A DNA stretch of 64,000 bases from Sphingomonas hominis (GTDB lineage: Bacteria > Pseudomonadota > Alphaproteobacteria > Sphingomonadales > Sphingomonadaceae). The notes under the pieces were generated by a model. The model did no database searches. It saw only the letters and a list, made by a program, of their open reading frames with translations, and had not been told where the DNA came from. This document shows, one piece after another, positions 34,115-42,872 of this stretch (the first letter of the stretch is position 1; every line of letters begins with the position of its first letter). The stretch spans positions 248,001-312,000 of the forward strand of contig NZ_JABULH010000001.1 of the NCBI RefSeq assembly GCF_013328205.1. Direction: 5' to 3'. The translations under genes and the position numbers were made by a program.

Positions 34115-34531
34115 CTACTCCCCGATGACGTGAAGTGCGACGCGGCGGCGATGCGGTGCGGCGCGGTGTTCGAACAGGTAGATGCCCTGCCAGGTGCCGA
34201 GCACGGGCTCGCCGCGCGCGCCGGGCACCGACAGCGACACGTCGGTCAGCGCGGTGCGCAGGTGGGCGGGCATGTCGTCGGGGCCTTCGTCGTCGTGTTC
34301 GTAATCGCGGGCTTCCGGCGCGACGTGCGCGAAATAGCGCTGGATATCGCGGCGGACGGCGGGGGCGGCGTTTTCGTTGATGAGCAGCGACGCCGAGGTG
34401 TGGCGGCAGAACACCGTCAGCAGCCCGGTCTCGATCGCCTGCCCGTCCAGCCAACGCGTAACCTCGTCGGTGATCTCCACCAGCCCTTGTCCGCGGGTCT
34501 GGATCGCCAGTTCGCCCGATGCCTGCTTCAT
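34115..34531 (-). CDS. yjbQ: YjbQ/UPF0047 family protein
   Basis: The 138-residue protein has the family signature CRHTSASLLINENA with H44 and the second block EGPDDMPAHLRTALTDVSLS at residues 82-101, which carries metal-binding and catalytic residues. YjbQ proteins have thiamine-phosphate-synthase-like activity in vitro and suppress thiamine-requiring mutants, but the true role is debated. A GGAGAAAG ribosome binding site precedes the ATG. It is divergent from the nitronate monooxygenase-like gene, with 37 bases between them. Confidence 0.92.
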   Translation of the reverse strand: MKQASGELAIQTRGQGLVEITDEVTRWLDGQAIETGLLTVFCRHTSASLLINENAAPAVRRDIQRYFAHVAPEARDYEHDDEGPDDMPAHLRTALTDVSLSVPGARGEPVLGTWQGIYLFEHRAAPHRRRVALHVIGE

Positions 34532-34568
34532 GCTTTCTCCATTGCGCCGCCCGCGCTAGGGCCGGTCC

Positions 34569-35600
34569 ATGAACGAGATGAACAACGTCGGCGCCGATCG
34601 CCTGTCCCGCCGCATGGAACGCGGCTGCGCCTTTCTCGGGTCCGAGGTCGCGATCATGGCGGGCGCGATGTCGTGGGTGTCGGAGCGCAACCTGGTCGCC
34701 GCCATGTCGAACGCGGGCGGGTTCGGGGTGGTCGCGTGCGGCGCGATGACGCCGGCGCTGCTCGACGCGGAGATCGCAGGCACCAAGGCGCTGACCGAGC
34801 GGCCGTTCGGGGTCAATCTGATCACGATGCACCCGCAGCTGGACGAATTGATCGCGGTGTGCGCGGCGCACGACGTCGGCCACGTCGTGCTGGCGGGCGG
34901 GTTGCCGCCGAAGGGTTCGCTGGAGGCGATCAAGGCGTCGGGGGCGAAGGTCATCTGCTTCGCACCGACGCTGGCGCTGGCGAAGAAGCTGATCCGCTCC
35001 GGTGTCGACGCTCTGGTGATCGAGGGGATGGAGGCGGGCGGACATATCGGTCCGGTTTCGACCAGCGTGCTGGCGCAGGAGATGCTGCCCGAGATCGCGG
35101 ACAAGGTGCCGGTGTTCGTCGCCGGCGGGATCGGGCGCGGCGAGGCGATTGCGGGTTACCTCGACATGGGCGCGGCGGGGGTGCAGCTCGGCACGCGCTT
35201 CGTCTGCGCGACCGAGTGCGTGGCGCACCCGAACTTCAAGCGCGCGTTTATCCGTGCCTCGGCGCGCGACGCGGTGGCGAGCGTGCAGATCGACCCGCGT
35301 CTGCCGGTCATTCCGGTACGCGCGCTGAAGAATGCCGGCGGCGAATTGTTTACCGCCAAGCAGCGCGAGGTCGCACAGCGGCTGGACGAGAGCGTGGTCG
35401 CGATGGCCGAAGCGCAGCTCGAGATCGAGCATTATTGGGCGGGTGCGCTGCGCCGCGCGGTGATCGACGGCGACATCGAGCACGGCAGCGTGATGGCGGG
35501 CCAGTCGGTCGGCATGGTGACCAAAGAGGAGCCGATCGCCGACATCATCGCGCAATTGATGACCGAGGCGGCCGACGCGCTGCGCGCCCGCGCGGCGTGA
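34569..35600 (+). CDS. Nitronate monooxygenase-family FMN enzyme
   Basis: A TIM-barrel flavoprotein of 343 residues. Family landmarks are MAGAMSWVSERNLVAAMSNA near residue 30, the GGHIG active-site motif at 157-161 in EGMEAGGHIGP, and the FMN-phosphate region VFVAGGIGRGEAIAGYLDMG. ERPFGVNLI is also typical. Family members oxidise propionate 3-nitronate or act as FabK-like enoyl reductases; the sequence does not tell them apart with confidence. No neighbour hints at a pathway. Confidence 0.9.
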   Translation: MNEMNNVGADRLSRRMERGCAFLGSEVAIMAGAMSWVSERNLVAAMSNAGGFGVVACGAMTPALLDAEIAGTKALTERPFGVNLITMHPQLDELIAVCAAHDVGHVVLAGGLPPKGSLEAIKASGAKVICFAPTLALAKKLIRSGVDALVIEGMEAGGHIGPVSTSVLAQEMLPEIADKVPVFVAGGIGRGEAIAGYLDMGAAGVQLGTRFVCATECVAHPNFKRAFIRASARDAVASVQIDPRLPVIPVRALKNAGGELFTAKQREVAQRLDESVVAMAEAQLEIEHYWAGALRRAVIDGDIEHGSVMAGQSVGMVTKEEPIADIIAQLMTEAADALRARAA

Positions 35601-35715
35601 CGCGACCAATGACGGCGTGAACAGGGTGAACCGCGCACGGTCCGCCGCATGATTACCGCGCGTTAACCAATCGCCGCCTACAAGCGATCCGACCGGGGGG
35701 CCGGAAGGATTCGTG

Positions 35716-36510
35716 ATGCGTAGGTTGCCGCTCCACAAGATCGTCGTCGTGAGCACGTTGGCGCTCGCCGGCTGCGCCAAGGTCGCGCCGCCGCCGGTCG
35801 TCGCGACGCTGCCGCCGCCCGCGCCGGTCGTGGCGCAGATGCCCAAGGGCGGACGTCCGGGCATGGTGATCCCGATCCGGATGGCCGACGGCAGCTACGC
35901 CACGCCCAATCGCGCGCTGACCGAGGCTGCGACGATGTGGCATTTGCGCACCGCGCTGAACGTCGCCGCGCTCGCGTGTCGTGACGGTGAGGAAGCGCAG
36001 ACGACGGCGGCCTACAACGCGATGCTGACCGCGCGAAAGCCGGCGCTGGCGAAGGCGGAGGCGAGCCTGTCGGCGGAGTTCAAGGCGCGCGGCGGCGATT
36101 GGCGCGACAGCTACGACGACGCAATGACGCGACTGTACAATTACTGGTCGCAGGATTTCGCGCGCGCCGGCTTCTGCGCCGCGGCGAAGCAGGCGCTGAC
36201 CGCCGCGCCGGCCGTGCCCGATGCCGAGTTCGCGCAATTCGCGAGCGTGCAGCTCGTCGCGCTCGACCAGCCCTTCACCGATTTCTTCCGCGCGTACGAT
36301 GCGTGGCGGACGCAGTCCGCGCTTGTGCCGGTCGCGCCGCGACCGCTGGCGGCACCAGTGGTCGCGACCGCGGCCACGGTGCAGGCGGTGCCGGGTGCCG
36401 AGCCGCGCCCGCAGGTCGTGACGCAGGCGGTGCCCGCGCGCGCGACCGCGACGCCGCTGGTGGCAAAGGACCTGCCGCGGATCAGCGTGGACGCGTCGTC
36501 GCTCAACTAG
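35716..36510 (+). CDS. Hypothetical lipoprotein, 264 aa
   Basis: The N-terminus ends in the lipobox LALAGC, so the protein should be lipid-anchored. The mature part begins with a Pro-rich spacer. A helical domain follows (TEAATMWHLRTALNVAALAC, LTARKPALAKAEASLSAEFK, DSYDDAMTRLYNYWSQDFAR) with two cysteines that could form a disulfide. A low-complexity Pro/Ala/Val tail ends the protein. No family is recognised. The ATG at 35716 has GGAAGGA just upstream; a GTG at 35713 is also possible. Confidence 0.72.
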   Translation: MRRLPLHKIVVVSTLALAGCAKVAPPPVVATLPPPAPVVAQMPKGGRPGMVIPIRMADGSYATPNRALTEAATMWHLRTALNVAALACRDGEEAQTTAAYNAMLTARKPALAKAEASLSAEFKARGGDWRDSYDDAMTRLYNYWSQDFARAGFCAAAKQALTAAPAVPDAEFAQFASVQLVALDQPFTDFFRAYDAWRTQSALVPVAPRPLAAPVVATAATVQAVPGAEPRPQVVTQAVPARATATPLVAKDLPRISVDASSLN

Positions 36511-36584
36511 GTTAAGTCGAGTAGGATCGACCTGGCCCGCGAGCGGGCTTCCGTCGCGCGTTGGTCTTGGTTAAAGCCCGACGA

Positions 36585-37076
36585 ATGTCGGATGGCGGAC
36601 CAATGCCCGCGAGTGGAGGCTTCGAGGGCAGGGTGCACCTGTTCCCGCTGCGCGTCTATTTCGAGGATACTGATCTCTCGGGTGTCGTCTACCACGCCAA
36701 TTACCTGCGCTACATGGAGCGCGCCCGGTCGGACATGCTGCGCGTCGCCGGCATCGATCAGCGCGCGCATTTCGAGGGCGAAGGCGCCGCCTACGCGATC
36801 CACGACCTGCAGATCCGCTACGCCGCGCCGGCACGGCTCGACGATGCATTGGTGGTCCATTCCACCGTGGAGGCGGTGACGCCTGCGCGCGTCGTCATTC
36901 ATCAGACAGTCAGGCGCGACGCGCTCTTGTTGACGCGCGGCGTCGTCACCGCGGCGCTGGTCGGACCCGATGGGCGACCGCGGCGGCAACCGGCGGCGTG
37001 GCTCGACCTGTACCGCACGCTGATGCCATTCAACGACCTTGATACTCATACCGACACTGGGGAGCCTGTCACTTGA
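36585..37076 (+). CDS. ybgC: Tol-Pal-associated acyl-CoA thioesterase YbgC
   Basis: A hotdog-fold thioesterase of 163 residues. The signature YFEDTDLSGVVYHANYLRYM includes the catalytic Asp at position 30 in the chosen start. It is the first gene of the Tol-Pal cluster and overlaps tolQ by a TTGA junction, indicating translational coupling. Several start codons are possible (36561, 36585, 36603); 36585 is preferred because it is an ATG close to the conserved region. The biological acyl substrate is unknown. Confidence 0.92.
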   Translation: MSDGGPMPASGGFEGRVHLFPLRVYFEDTDLSGVVYHANYLRYMERARSDMLRVAGIDQRAHFEGEGAAYAIHDLQIRYAAPARLDDALVVHSTVEAVTPARVVIHQTVRRDALLLTRGVVTAALVGPDGRPRRQPAAWLDLYRTLMPFNDLDTHTDTGEPVT

Positions 37077-37765
37077 ACCCGATCGTGAACACCGACGCGG
37101 CGACGCTGTCGCCGATCGCCTTGTTCCTTCAGGCCGACTGGGTGGTGAAGGGCGTGATGCTGGGGCTGCTGCTCGCCAGCATCTGGACCTGGGCGATCAT
37201 TGTCATGTTCTGGCTGAAGGTCGGGCGCACGCGCAAGGCGACCGAGACGTTCGAGCGCGATTTCTGGAAGGCGGAGGATATCGACGCTTTCTACAAGTCG
37301 AAGGGCAATGCCGATCTGCCGTCGGCGCGCGTGCTGGCGGCGGGTGTCGCGGAATGGCGCCGATCGACGCAGGGGCAGGTGATCGACCGCGAGGGCACGC
37401 GCGACCGGCTGGCGACCACGATGGGCGCGGCGGTCGCGAAGGAGATCGACGAATTGTCCGACCGGCTGAACGTGCTGGCAACGGTCGGGTCGGTCGCGCC
37501 GTTCGTGGGGCTGTTCGGCACCGTCTGGGGCATCATGCGCAGCTTCACCTCGATCGCGAGCCAGCAGAACACGAGCCTGGCGGTGGTGGCGCCAGGTATC
37601 GCGGAGGCGCTGTTCGCGACCGCGATCGGCCTGTTCGCCGCCATCCCGGCGGTGATCGCGTACAACCGCTTCAGCCACGGCATCAACCGGATCGAGGCGC
37701 GGCTGAACCGCTTCGCCGACGGCTTCCACGCGACCTTGTCGCGCCAGCTCGACCGCGAGCGCTGA
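37073..37765 (+). CDS. tolQ: Tol-Pal system protein TolQ
   Basis: An inner-membrane motor subunit of the ExbB/TolQ/MotA type, 230 residues. Three membrane segments are expected: near residues 22-45, around 140-160 in the conserved NVLATVGSVAPFVGLFGTVW region, and 170-195 in IAEALFATAIGLFAAIPAVI. With TolR it uses proton motive force to energise TolA during cell constriction and outer-membrane upkeep. The start is a TTG overlapping the ybgC stop codon. Confidence 0.96.
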   Translation: MNPIVNTDAATLSPIALFLQADWVVKGVMLGLLLASIWTWAIIVMFWLKVGRTRKATETFERDFWKAEDIDAFYKSKGNADLPSARVLAAGVAEWRRSTQGQVIDREGTRDRLATTMGAAVAKEIDELSDRLNVLATVGSVAPFVGLFGTVWGIMRSFTSIASQQNTSLAVVAPGIAEALFATAIGLFAAIPAVIAYNRFSHGINRIEARLNRFADGFHATLSRQLDRER

Positions 37766-37777
37766 GGGGCCGACGCG

Positions 37778-38209
37778 ATGGCGATGCATCTCCCTTCCGG
37801 GCGGAGCCGCGGGCGGCGCGCGCCGATGGCGGACATCAACGTGACCCCGCTGGTCGACGTCATGCTGGTGCTGCTCATCATCTTCATGGTGACCGCACCG
37901 CTGTTGACCGCGGGGGTGCCGGTGAACCTGCCCGACAGCCGGGCCAAGCCGCTCGACCAGGAAAAGCAGCCGACCGAGATCTCGCTCGACGAGCAGGGCC
38001 GCATCTTTATCGCCAAGGAAGAGATGTCGTTCGACACGCTGTCGGCGCGGCTCGACGCGATCGCTGCCGCGGCGCAAGGGTCTGAGCCGCCGCAGGTGTA
38101 CCTGCGCGCCGACCGCAAGCTCGATTACGGGCAGGTGATGCGCGTGATGGGCGAGCTTAACCGCGCCGGGCTGAACCGCGTGGCGCTGGTGACGGTCGGG
38201 GAGGATTGA
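37778..38209 (+). CDS. tolR: Tol-Pal system protein TolR
   Basis: A 143-residue ExbD/TolR protein with one N-terminal helix INVTPLVDVMLVLLIIFMVT containing the proton-path Asp (D27), followed by a periplasmic domain ending in LRADRKLDYGQVMRVMGELN and a short tail. The ATG at 37778 is preceded by GAGGGG. The stop overlaps the tolA ATG by one base. Confidence 0.96.
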   Translation: MAMHLPSGRSRGRRAPMADINVTPLVDVMLVLLIIFMVTAPLLTAGVPVNLPDSRAKPLDQEKQPTEISLDEQGRIFIAKEEMSFDTLSARLDAIAAAAQGSEPPQVYLRADRKLDYGQVMRVMGELNRAGLNRVALVTVGED

Positions 38210-39318
38210 TGGACCGCACCGAGAAGGTCGGTCTTGGCGTCGCCGCCGCAGGACACGTCCTGCTGTTCGGCGCGATGTCGCTCGGCTTTCTCGACAGTCC
38301 CAATCCGGTCAAGCTGAAGCAGACGCCGGTCGAGGTCAGCCTGGTGCCCGACGTAGCGCTGGAGGCGGCAGCGCCGGCGAGCAGCGAGGCACCGTCTGAG
38401 CGCGTTTCGCCGGAAGAAGGTGAGCCCGAGGACGCGGCGCCACCCGCCGCCGAACCGGAGCCCGCGCCAGAGCCGGCGCCTGCGCCCGCTCCCGCGCCAG
38501 CACCGCCACCCAAGCCGGCACCGAAACCCGAGCCTAAGCCCGAGCCACGCCCGGAGCCGAAGCCCGCGCCCGCGAAGCCTGCGCCCAAGCCCGCCCCGCC
38601 GAAGCCCCAACCCAAGCCGAAGCCGGTCCCCGCGCCCAAGCCGCAGCCGAAGCCCAAGCCCGCGGTGCGCGAGGCAGAGCAGAAGGCGCCGGCGAAACCC
38701 GCGGCCAAGCCGGCCCCGGCGAAACCTGCTGCCAAACCGGCGCAGAAACCCGCGGCGCAGACCGGCAGCGGTAAGGCGAGTGCGTCCAAGCCGAGCAACG
38801 CGACCAGCGACGCCAAATCGTCGGGCAAGCCCGCGGCAAAGCCTGCTGCCAACCGCGGCAGCGGCGCGACCGAGACGGCCAAGGCCGAGCGGCCACGCGG
38901 CGGGCGGCTGGGTTCCGACTTCCTCAAAGGCCTGTCTGCCGAGCCGAGCAAGGCGCGCAACAGCGATGCACCGCCATCGGCCGCGCGCGTCGACGGGGCC
39001 GCGCTCGCCGCGATCCAGCAGGCGATCGCGCGGCAGATCCAGCCGTGCGCCGATCGGCAGGTCGACCCCGGTCCCGGCGCGAACCAGATCGTGACGACGC
39101 TCAACCTCAGGCTCAACCGCGACGGCACCTTGTCGGCGACGCCGACGATGGTGCGCCAGCGCGGGGTCGACGAGGATAATGAGCGTTACGCGCGCCGCGT
39201 GGTCGACCTGGGGATCGCAGCGTTTAAGGGCTGTTCGCCGCTGAAATTGCCGGCCGAATATTATGCCACCGCCAACGGGGGGTGGAGCAACATCAACTAT
39301 AATTGGAAATTGCGGTGA
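38209..39318 (+). CDS. tolA: Tol-Pal system protein TolA
   Basis: The energy-transducing link between the TolQR motor and Pal/TolB. A single N-terminal membrane helix (GLGVAAAGHVLLFGAMSLGF) is followed by a long Pro/Lys/Ala/Glu-rich periplasmic arm of about 200 residues, then a C-terminal domain with ALAAIQQAIARQIQPCADRQ and LKLPAEYYATANGGW. The arm is of the Pro-Lys type (PKPEPKPEPRPEPKPAPAK) rather than the helical Ala/Lys arm of E. coli. Sequence composition, not length, differs from the classic TolA. It overlaps tolB by the GTGA junction. Confidence 0.95.
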   Translation: MDRTEKVGLGVAAAGHVLLFGAMSLGFLDSPNPVKLKQTPVEVSLVPDVALEAAAPASSEAPSERVSPEEGEPEDAAPPAAEPEPAPEPAPAPAPAPAPPPKPAPKPEPKPEPRPEPKPAPAKPAPKPAPPKPQPKPKPVPAPKPQPKPKPAVREAEQKAPAKPAAKPAPAKPAAKPAQKPAAQTGSGKASASKPSNATSDAKSSGKPAAKPAANRGSGATETAKAERPRGGRLGSDFLKGLSAEPSKARNSDAPPSAARVDGAALAAIQQAIARQIQPCADRQVDPGPGANQIVTTLNLRLNRDGTLSATPTMVRQRGVDEDNERYARRVVDLGIAAFKGCSPLKLPAEYYATANGGWSNINYNWKLR

Positions 39319-40724
39319 GGATTCGCGCGCTTCTTCTCGGGCTGACCTGTCTTGCCGCGCCGGCGCTGGCGCAGGACGTGCCGCCCGTCACGCTCAACCC
39401 GCCTGCCGGGGCCCAACCGCCACAGTTACCCGCGCAAGCCGCGCCGGGGCAAACGCCGCCGCCGCTGGAAGTCGACGTGACCGGCGGCATCTCCGCGCCG
39501 ATGCCGATCGCGATCCCCGCGATGCCGACGCCCGCGGTCACCAGCACCGCCGCAGGGTCGACCGACGCGCTGGGGCGTCAGCTCTCCGACATCATTGCCA
39601 ACGACCTGCGCGCGTCGGGGCTGTTCACGCCAATCCCGCCGGCGCAACTGCGCACCATCATGTTCCCCGAAGTGACCGCGCCGGCGTACGATTACTGGGG
39701 CGGAACCGGCGCGCAGGCGCTGGTGCAGGGCTATATCCGCGCCAACGGCGACGGGTCGCTGACGGTCGGCTGCTATCTGTACGACGTGACCGCGCGCGCG
39801 GAGTTGGTGCGGCAGGGCTTCGTTGTGCCGCCGTCGCAGTGGCGCCGCGCCGCGCACAAATGCGCCGACGCGATTTACGCGCGCCTGACCGGCGAAGGGC
39901 CGTACTTCGACAGCCGCGTGGTCTATGTCTCGGAGACGGGCCCGAAGGGGAACCGGATCAAGCGGTTGGCGATCATGGACCAGGACGGTGCCAATCACCG
40001 CTTCCTGACCGCGGGATCGTCGATCGTGCTGACGCCGCGCTTCGCGCCCAATCAGCAGTCGATCGTCTACATGAGCTATGTCGGCAAGAACCCGGCGATC
40101 TACGTTTACGACATCGGCACGGGCAAGCAGCGGCTGGTGGTGCAGAATGCGGCGACGACCTTCGCGCCGCGTTTCTCACCCGATGGGCGCTGGATCCTGT
40201 TCTCGCGCGCGGACGGCGGCAATACCGACATCTACCGCGTGTCGAGCGCGGGCGGCGGGACGCCGCAGAAGCTGACCAACTCCCCCGGCATCGACACCGG
40301 CGGCAGCTACTCGCCCGATGGCAGCCGTATTGTGTTCGAGAGCGACCGATCGGGTGGGCAGCAGATCTACGTCATGAACGCCGACGGATCGAACCAGCAG
40401 CGGATCAGCTTCGGCGGCGGGCGCTACGCGACCCCGGTGTGGAGCCCGCGCGGCGACCTGATCGCGTTTACCAAGCTGGCGGGATCGTTCCGCATCGGCG
40501 TGATGAGCCCCAATGGTTCCGGCGAGAAACTGCTGACCGACGGCAACCAGGACGAGGGGCCGAGCTGGTCGCCCAACGGCCGCGTCATCACCTTCTTCCG
40601 CTCGGGCCGCGGCAGCGCGGGCAAGGCGGATTTGTGGTCGGTCGACCTGACGGGCGTCAACGCGCGGCGTATTCCAACGCCACTCGACGGCTCCGATCCG
40701 GCGTGGGGACCGCTCCAACCGTAA
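39315..40724 (+). CDS. tolB: Tol-Pal system beta-propeller protein TolB
   Basis: A periplasmic protein of 469 residues with a signal peptide (VRIRALLLGLTCLAAPALAQ). The N-terminal TolB domain (residues about 60-200) has the family segment ASGLFTPIPPAQL. Six propeller blades follow, with repeats such as TFAPRFSPDGRWILFSRADG, GGSYSPDGSRIVFESDRSGG and EGPSWSPNGRVITFFRSGRG. It binds Pal and TolA. The GTG at 39315 overlaps the tolA stop. An extra Pro-rich stretch lies between the signal and the N-terminal domain. Confidence 0.96.
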   Translation: MRIRALLLGLTCLAAPALAQDVPPVTLNPPAGAQPPQLPAQAAPGQTPPPLEVDVTGGISAPMPIAIPAMPTPAVTSTAAGSTDALGRQLSDIIANDLRASGLFTPIPPAQLRTIMFPEVTAPAYDYWGGTGAQALVQGYIRANGDGSLTVGCYLYDVTARAELVRQGFVVPPSQWRRAAHKCADAIYARLTGEGPYFDSRVVYVSETGPKGNRIKRLAIMDQDGANHRFLTAGSSIVLTPRFAPNQQSIVYMSYVGKNPAIYVYDIGTGKQRLVVQNAATTFAPRFSPDGRWILFSRADGGNTDIYRVSSAGGGTPQKLTNSPGIDTGGSYSPDGSRIVFESDRSGGQQIYVMNADGSNQQRISFGGGRYATPVWSPRGDLIAFTKLAGSFRIGVMSPNGSGEKLLTDGNQDEGPSWSPNGRVITFFRSGRGSAGKADLWSVDLTGVNARRIPTPLDGSDPAWGPLQP

Positions 40725-40793
40725 CTGCTTTATCGCGTGGGTTCCGCGCATTACCCCTGGGCTTCTCCAGGGATCATCACGGGAGTAAAGACC

Positions 40794-41318
40794 ATGGCAC
40801 GACTGACGACGACGATCCTGCTGGTGGGCGCGCTCGCCGCGAGCACGGCTTGCTCGAAGAAGCGGCCCGCGGTGCTGCCGCCCGCCGCCGGCGACGCGCC
40901 CCCCGCCTATCAGGACCCGAACGGCGGGTTGAACGGCGGCGCGGGCGCAGTGACGCCGGGATCGGCGGCCGATTTCAAACGCTCGGTGACCAGCGACACG
41001 GTGCTGTTCGCGCTCGACATGTACGACATCGACAGCGAGGCGCGCGCGATCCTCGACACGCAGGTGCAGTGGCTGACGCGCTACCCCAACGTGCGCGCGA
41101 CGATCGAGGGCCACGCCGACGAGCGCGGCACGCGCGAGTACAACCTCGCGCTCGGCGACCGTCGCGCCAATGCGGCGAAGAATTATCTCGCCGCGCGCGG
41201 CATCTCGCCGTCGCGGTTGAGCGTCATCAGCTATGGCAAGGAACGCCCAGCCGCACTCGGCTCGGACGAGGCGAGCTACGCGCAGAACCGCCGCGCGGTG
41301 ACGGTGGTGGTGAACTGA
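40794..41318 (+). CDS. pal: Peptidoglycan-associated lipoprotein Pal
   Basis: A 174-residue outer-membrane lipoprotein. The lipobox ends at Cys20 (LAASTAC). A flexible Gly/Ala-rich linker leads to an OmpA-like domain with TIEGHADERGTREYNLALGD and ISYGKERPAALGSDEASYAQ, which binds peptidoglycan. The ATG is preceded by GGGAG. A short inverted repeat (CCTGGGCTTCTCCAGG) lies in the gap between tolB and pal. The next plus-strand gene is not cpoB/ybgF, which usually follows pal. Confidence 0.97.
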   Translation: MARLTTTILLVGALAASTACSKKRPAVLPPAAGDAPPAYQDPNGGLNGGAGAVTPGSAADFKRSVTSDTVLFALDMYDIDSEARAILDTQVQWLTRYPNVRATIEGHADERGTREYNLALGDRRANAAKNYLAARGISPSRLSVISYGKERPAALGSDEASYAQNRRAVTVVVN

Positions 41319-41384
41319 CGAAGATTGGTGCAGTCATCTGACGCTTGCTGGAACGGTTAGGGTAAGCAGTTAAGCGCAACGTCC

Positions 41385-41412
41385 GTCACCCCGGATCAAG
41401 TCCGGGGTGACG
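41385..41412. repeat. Family A repeat, compact copy
   Basis: GTCACCCCGGATCAAGTCCG followed by GGGTGACG, forming a GTCACCCCGGA/TCCGGGGTGAC hairpin. It sits between the convergent pal and DUF2236 genes and could stop transcription. Confidence 0.75.
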
Positions 41413-41432
41413 ATCGGTTGAAGTGAAAGTGG

Positions 41433-42245
41433 CTAGGCTTTTAGCGCCCAGCGCAGCACGCCGCCCATGCGGTTCGCGCCGAACCGCAGCGCCGGTCGCG
41501 CGAAGGCGGGGAGACTCCGCCCGTGCAACGCCTGCGCCCAGGGCGGCAGCAGGTCGATCGCGGCGGCGACCGCGAGGTTCATCGCCGAGGTGGTCGCGCG
41601 GTCGTCGCCCGGCGCGAGCAGCGCCGCGGCAACTTCGCGCGTGCGGTGATCGGCACGCAGCTCGGGGCGGATGCGCGTGAGATAGCGGTCGATCTCCGCG
41701 CGCGAGCGCGGCACGTCGGTCGCGCCGAGTGCTTCGGCGATGCCGGCGGTCTCGGTGAAATAGCGGTCCTGGTCCGCGGCGCTCATCGCCGGGTCGCGAT
41801 AACGCAGATAGGCGCGCAGGAAGCTGTCGACCTCGGCGACATGGACCCAGGTGAGCAGGTGCGGATCGTTGGCGTCGTAGCGCGTGCCGTCGGGCAGCGT
41901 GCCGTGGACGCGGTCGTGGATGCGGCGAACCTGCGCGATCGAGGCGCGCGCGCGCTCGGTCGAACCGAAGGTGGTGGTGGCGATGAAGCGCGCCGTCCGC
42001 TTCAACCGACCCTGCCGGTCGTCGCGAAAGCCCGAGTGATCCCACACGCCCGCGAGCGCCAGCGGGTGGAGCATCTGGAGCAGCAGCGCCGAGATGCCGC
42101 CAATCATCATGGCGGAAAAATCACCGTGGACGCGCCACGTCGGCGATGCGGGGCCGAACAGCCCGTCGTCACCGGGTGGCCGCGTCAGGTCGACCTCGCC
42201 CGAGCCGACCAGCGCGCGCACCCGCGTGGCGAGTGCGGCGCGCAC
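41433..42245 (-). CDS. DUF2236 / MpaB-type haem oxygenase-like protein
   Basis: The protein carries the DUF2236 signatures: HGDFSAMMIGGISALLLQML followed by HPLALAGVWDHSGFRDD, then RTARFIATTTFGSTERARAS, the RIHDRVHG histidine segment and WVHVAEVDSFLRAYLRYRD. The family includes latex-clearing protein and MpaB-like oxygenases that use histidine-ligated haem. The frame opens further upstream into the mucR gene; a GTG at 42245 just outside mucR is the likeliest start, giving 270 residues, but it has a weak ribosome binding site, so the start is uncertain. Confidence 0.85.
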   Translation of the reverse strand: MRAALATRVRALVGSGEVDLTRPPGDDGLFGPASPTWRVHGDFSAMMIGGISALLLQMLHPLALAGVWDHSGFRDDRQGRLKRTARFIATTTFGSTERARASIAQVRRIHDRVHGTLPDGTRYDANDPHLLTWVHVAEVDSFLRAYLRYRDPAMSAADQDRYFTETAGIAEALGATDVPRSRAEIDRYLTRIRPELRADHRTREVAAALLAPGDDRATTSAMNLAVAAAIDLLPPWAQALHGRSLPAFARPALRFGANRMGGVLRWALKA

Positions 42246-42282
42246 ATTGTCGGTCAGGGGCGAGGGTAAACGTGGCGAGAGG

Positions 42283-42804
42283 TCAGGCCTCGGTCGCGGC
42301 AGCAGCGGCCGCCTTGCGTCCACGGCGCGGCGCGGGTGCCTCGGCCTCGTCGGTGGTGGCTGCGGGCTCGGCGGCGTCGGCCTTCGCCTTGCGGCCAAGG
42401 CCGATCTTCTTCGCCATGTCGCGGCGCGCTTCCGAGTAATTCTCGGCCACCATCGGGTAGTCCGGCTTCAGGCCGTAACGCTGGCGATACTCGTCGGGGG
42501 TCAGGCCCTGTCCGGCGAGGTGACGACGCAAGGTCTTGTACGGCTTGCCGTCGATCAGCGAGATGATGTGATCCTTCGACGCCAAGGACTTACGCACCGA
42601 CACGGCGGGCGTGTACTCGGTCTCGGGCTCTTCGGTGCTTTCGGGCGTGGCGGCGCCGGTCAGGTTGCTCACCGCTTGATGCATCTGCTGCAGGAAGGCG
42701 GGCACGTCTTCACTGGCGGCACGCGTGTTCGGATTGGAAAGCCAGGCGATGGTAAGCTCGGTTGCAAGCTCCACGGTGTTGTTGGTCGTCACATCTTCAT
42801 TCAC
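42283..42804 (-). CDS. mucR: MucR/Ros-family transcriptional regulator
   Basis: A 173-residue protein with the family zinc-finger region in which the first cysteines are replaced: SVRKSLASKDHIISLIDGKP, KTLRRHLAGQGLTPDEYRQR and YGLKPDYPMVAENYSEARRD. The His-containing loop resembles the Ros/MucR zinc finger, but no CxxC is present, as in some divergent relatives. The C-terminus is Ala/Lys/Arg-rich. Relatives act as H-NS-like silencers of many genes and repress their own promoter. The GTG at 42804 has an AAGGAG ribosome binding site ten bases upstream. Confidence 0.92.
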   Translation of the reverse strand: MNEDVTTNNTVELATELTIAWLSNPNTRAASEDVPAFLQQMHQAVSNLTGAATPESTEEPETEYTPAVSVRKSLASKDHIISLIDGKPYKTLRRHLAGQGLTPDEYRQRYGLKPDYPMVAENYSEARRDMAKKIGLGRKAKADAAEPAATTDEAEAPAPRRGRKAAAAAATEA

Positions 42805-42832
42805 TGAACCTGGCTCCTTCTTTACACGGGTG

Positions 42833-42860
42833 TAGATATCACTCGCTCGCGGGTGGTCAA
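42833..42860 (-). promoter_or_regulatory. Candidate mucR promoter
   Basis: On the minus strand TTGACC (42855-42860) is separated by 16 bases from TATCTA (42833-42838), a reasonable -35/-10 pair. It lies 29 bases upstream of the mucR GTG codon. Confidence 0.5.
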
Positions 42861-42872
42861 CACGCCGTGTTG
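42858..42872. promoter_or_regulatory. Palindrome overlapping mucR -35 box (possible operator)
   Basis: CAACACGCCGTGTTG is a perfect 6-3-6 palindrome that overlaps the -35 element of the candidate mucR promoter. Because relatives repress their own gene, it is a possible autoregulatory site, but a divergently acting site for the amidohydrolase gene is also possible. Confidence 0.45.

Noticed and set aside
35650-35672. CtrA box before the lipoprotein gene at 35716
   Set aside because: TTAC and TTAACC are present, but their spacing is ten bases start-to-start instead of eleven, so it does not match the consensus.
34089-35864. A 591-residue open frame on the minus strand
   Set aside because: It is antisense to the nitronate monooxygenase-like gene and overlaps yjbQ in another frame; it has no domain and an Arg/His-rich composition typical of shadows.
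38157-39128. Gly/Ala-rich minus-strand frame
   Set aside because: This is the complement of the Pro/Lys/Ala-rich arm of tolA and not a gene.
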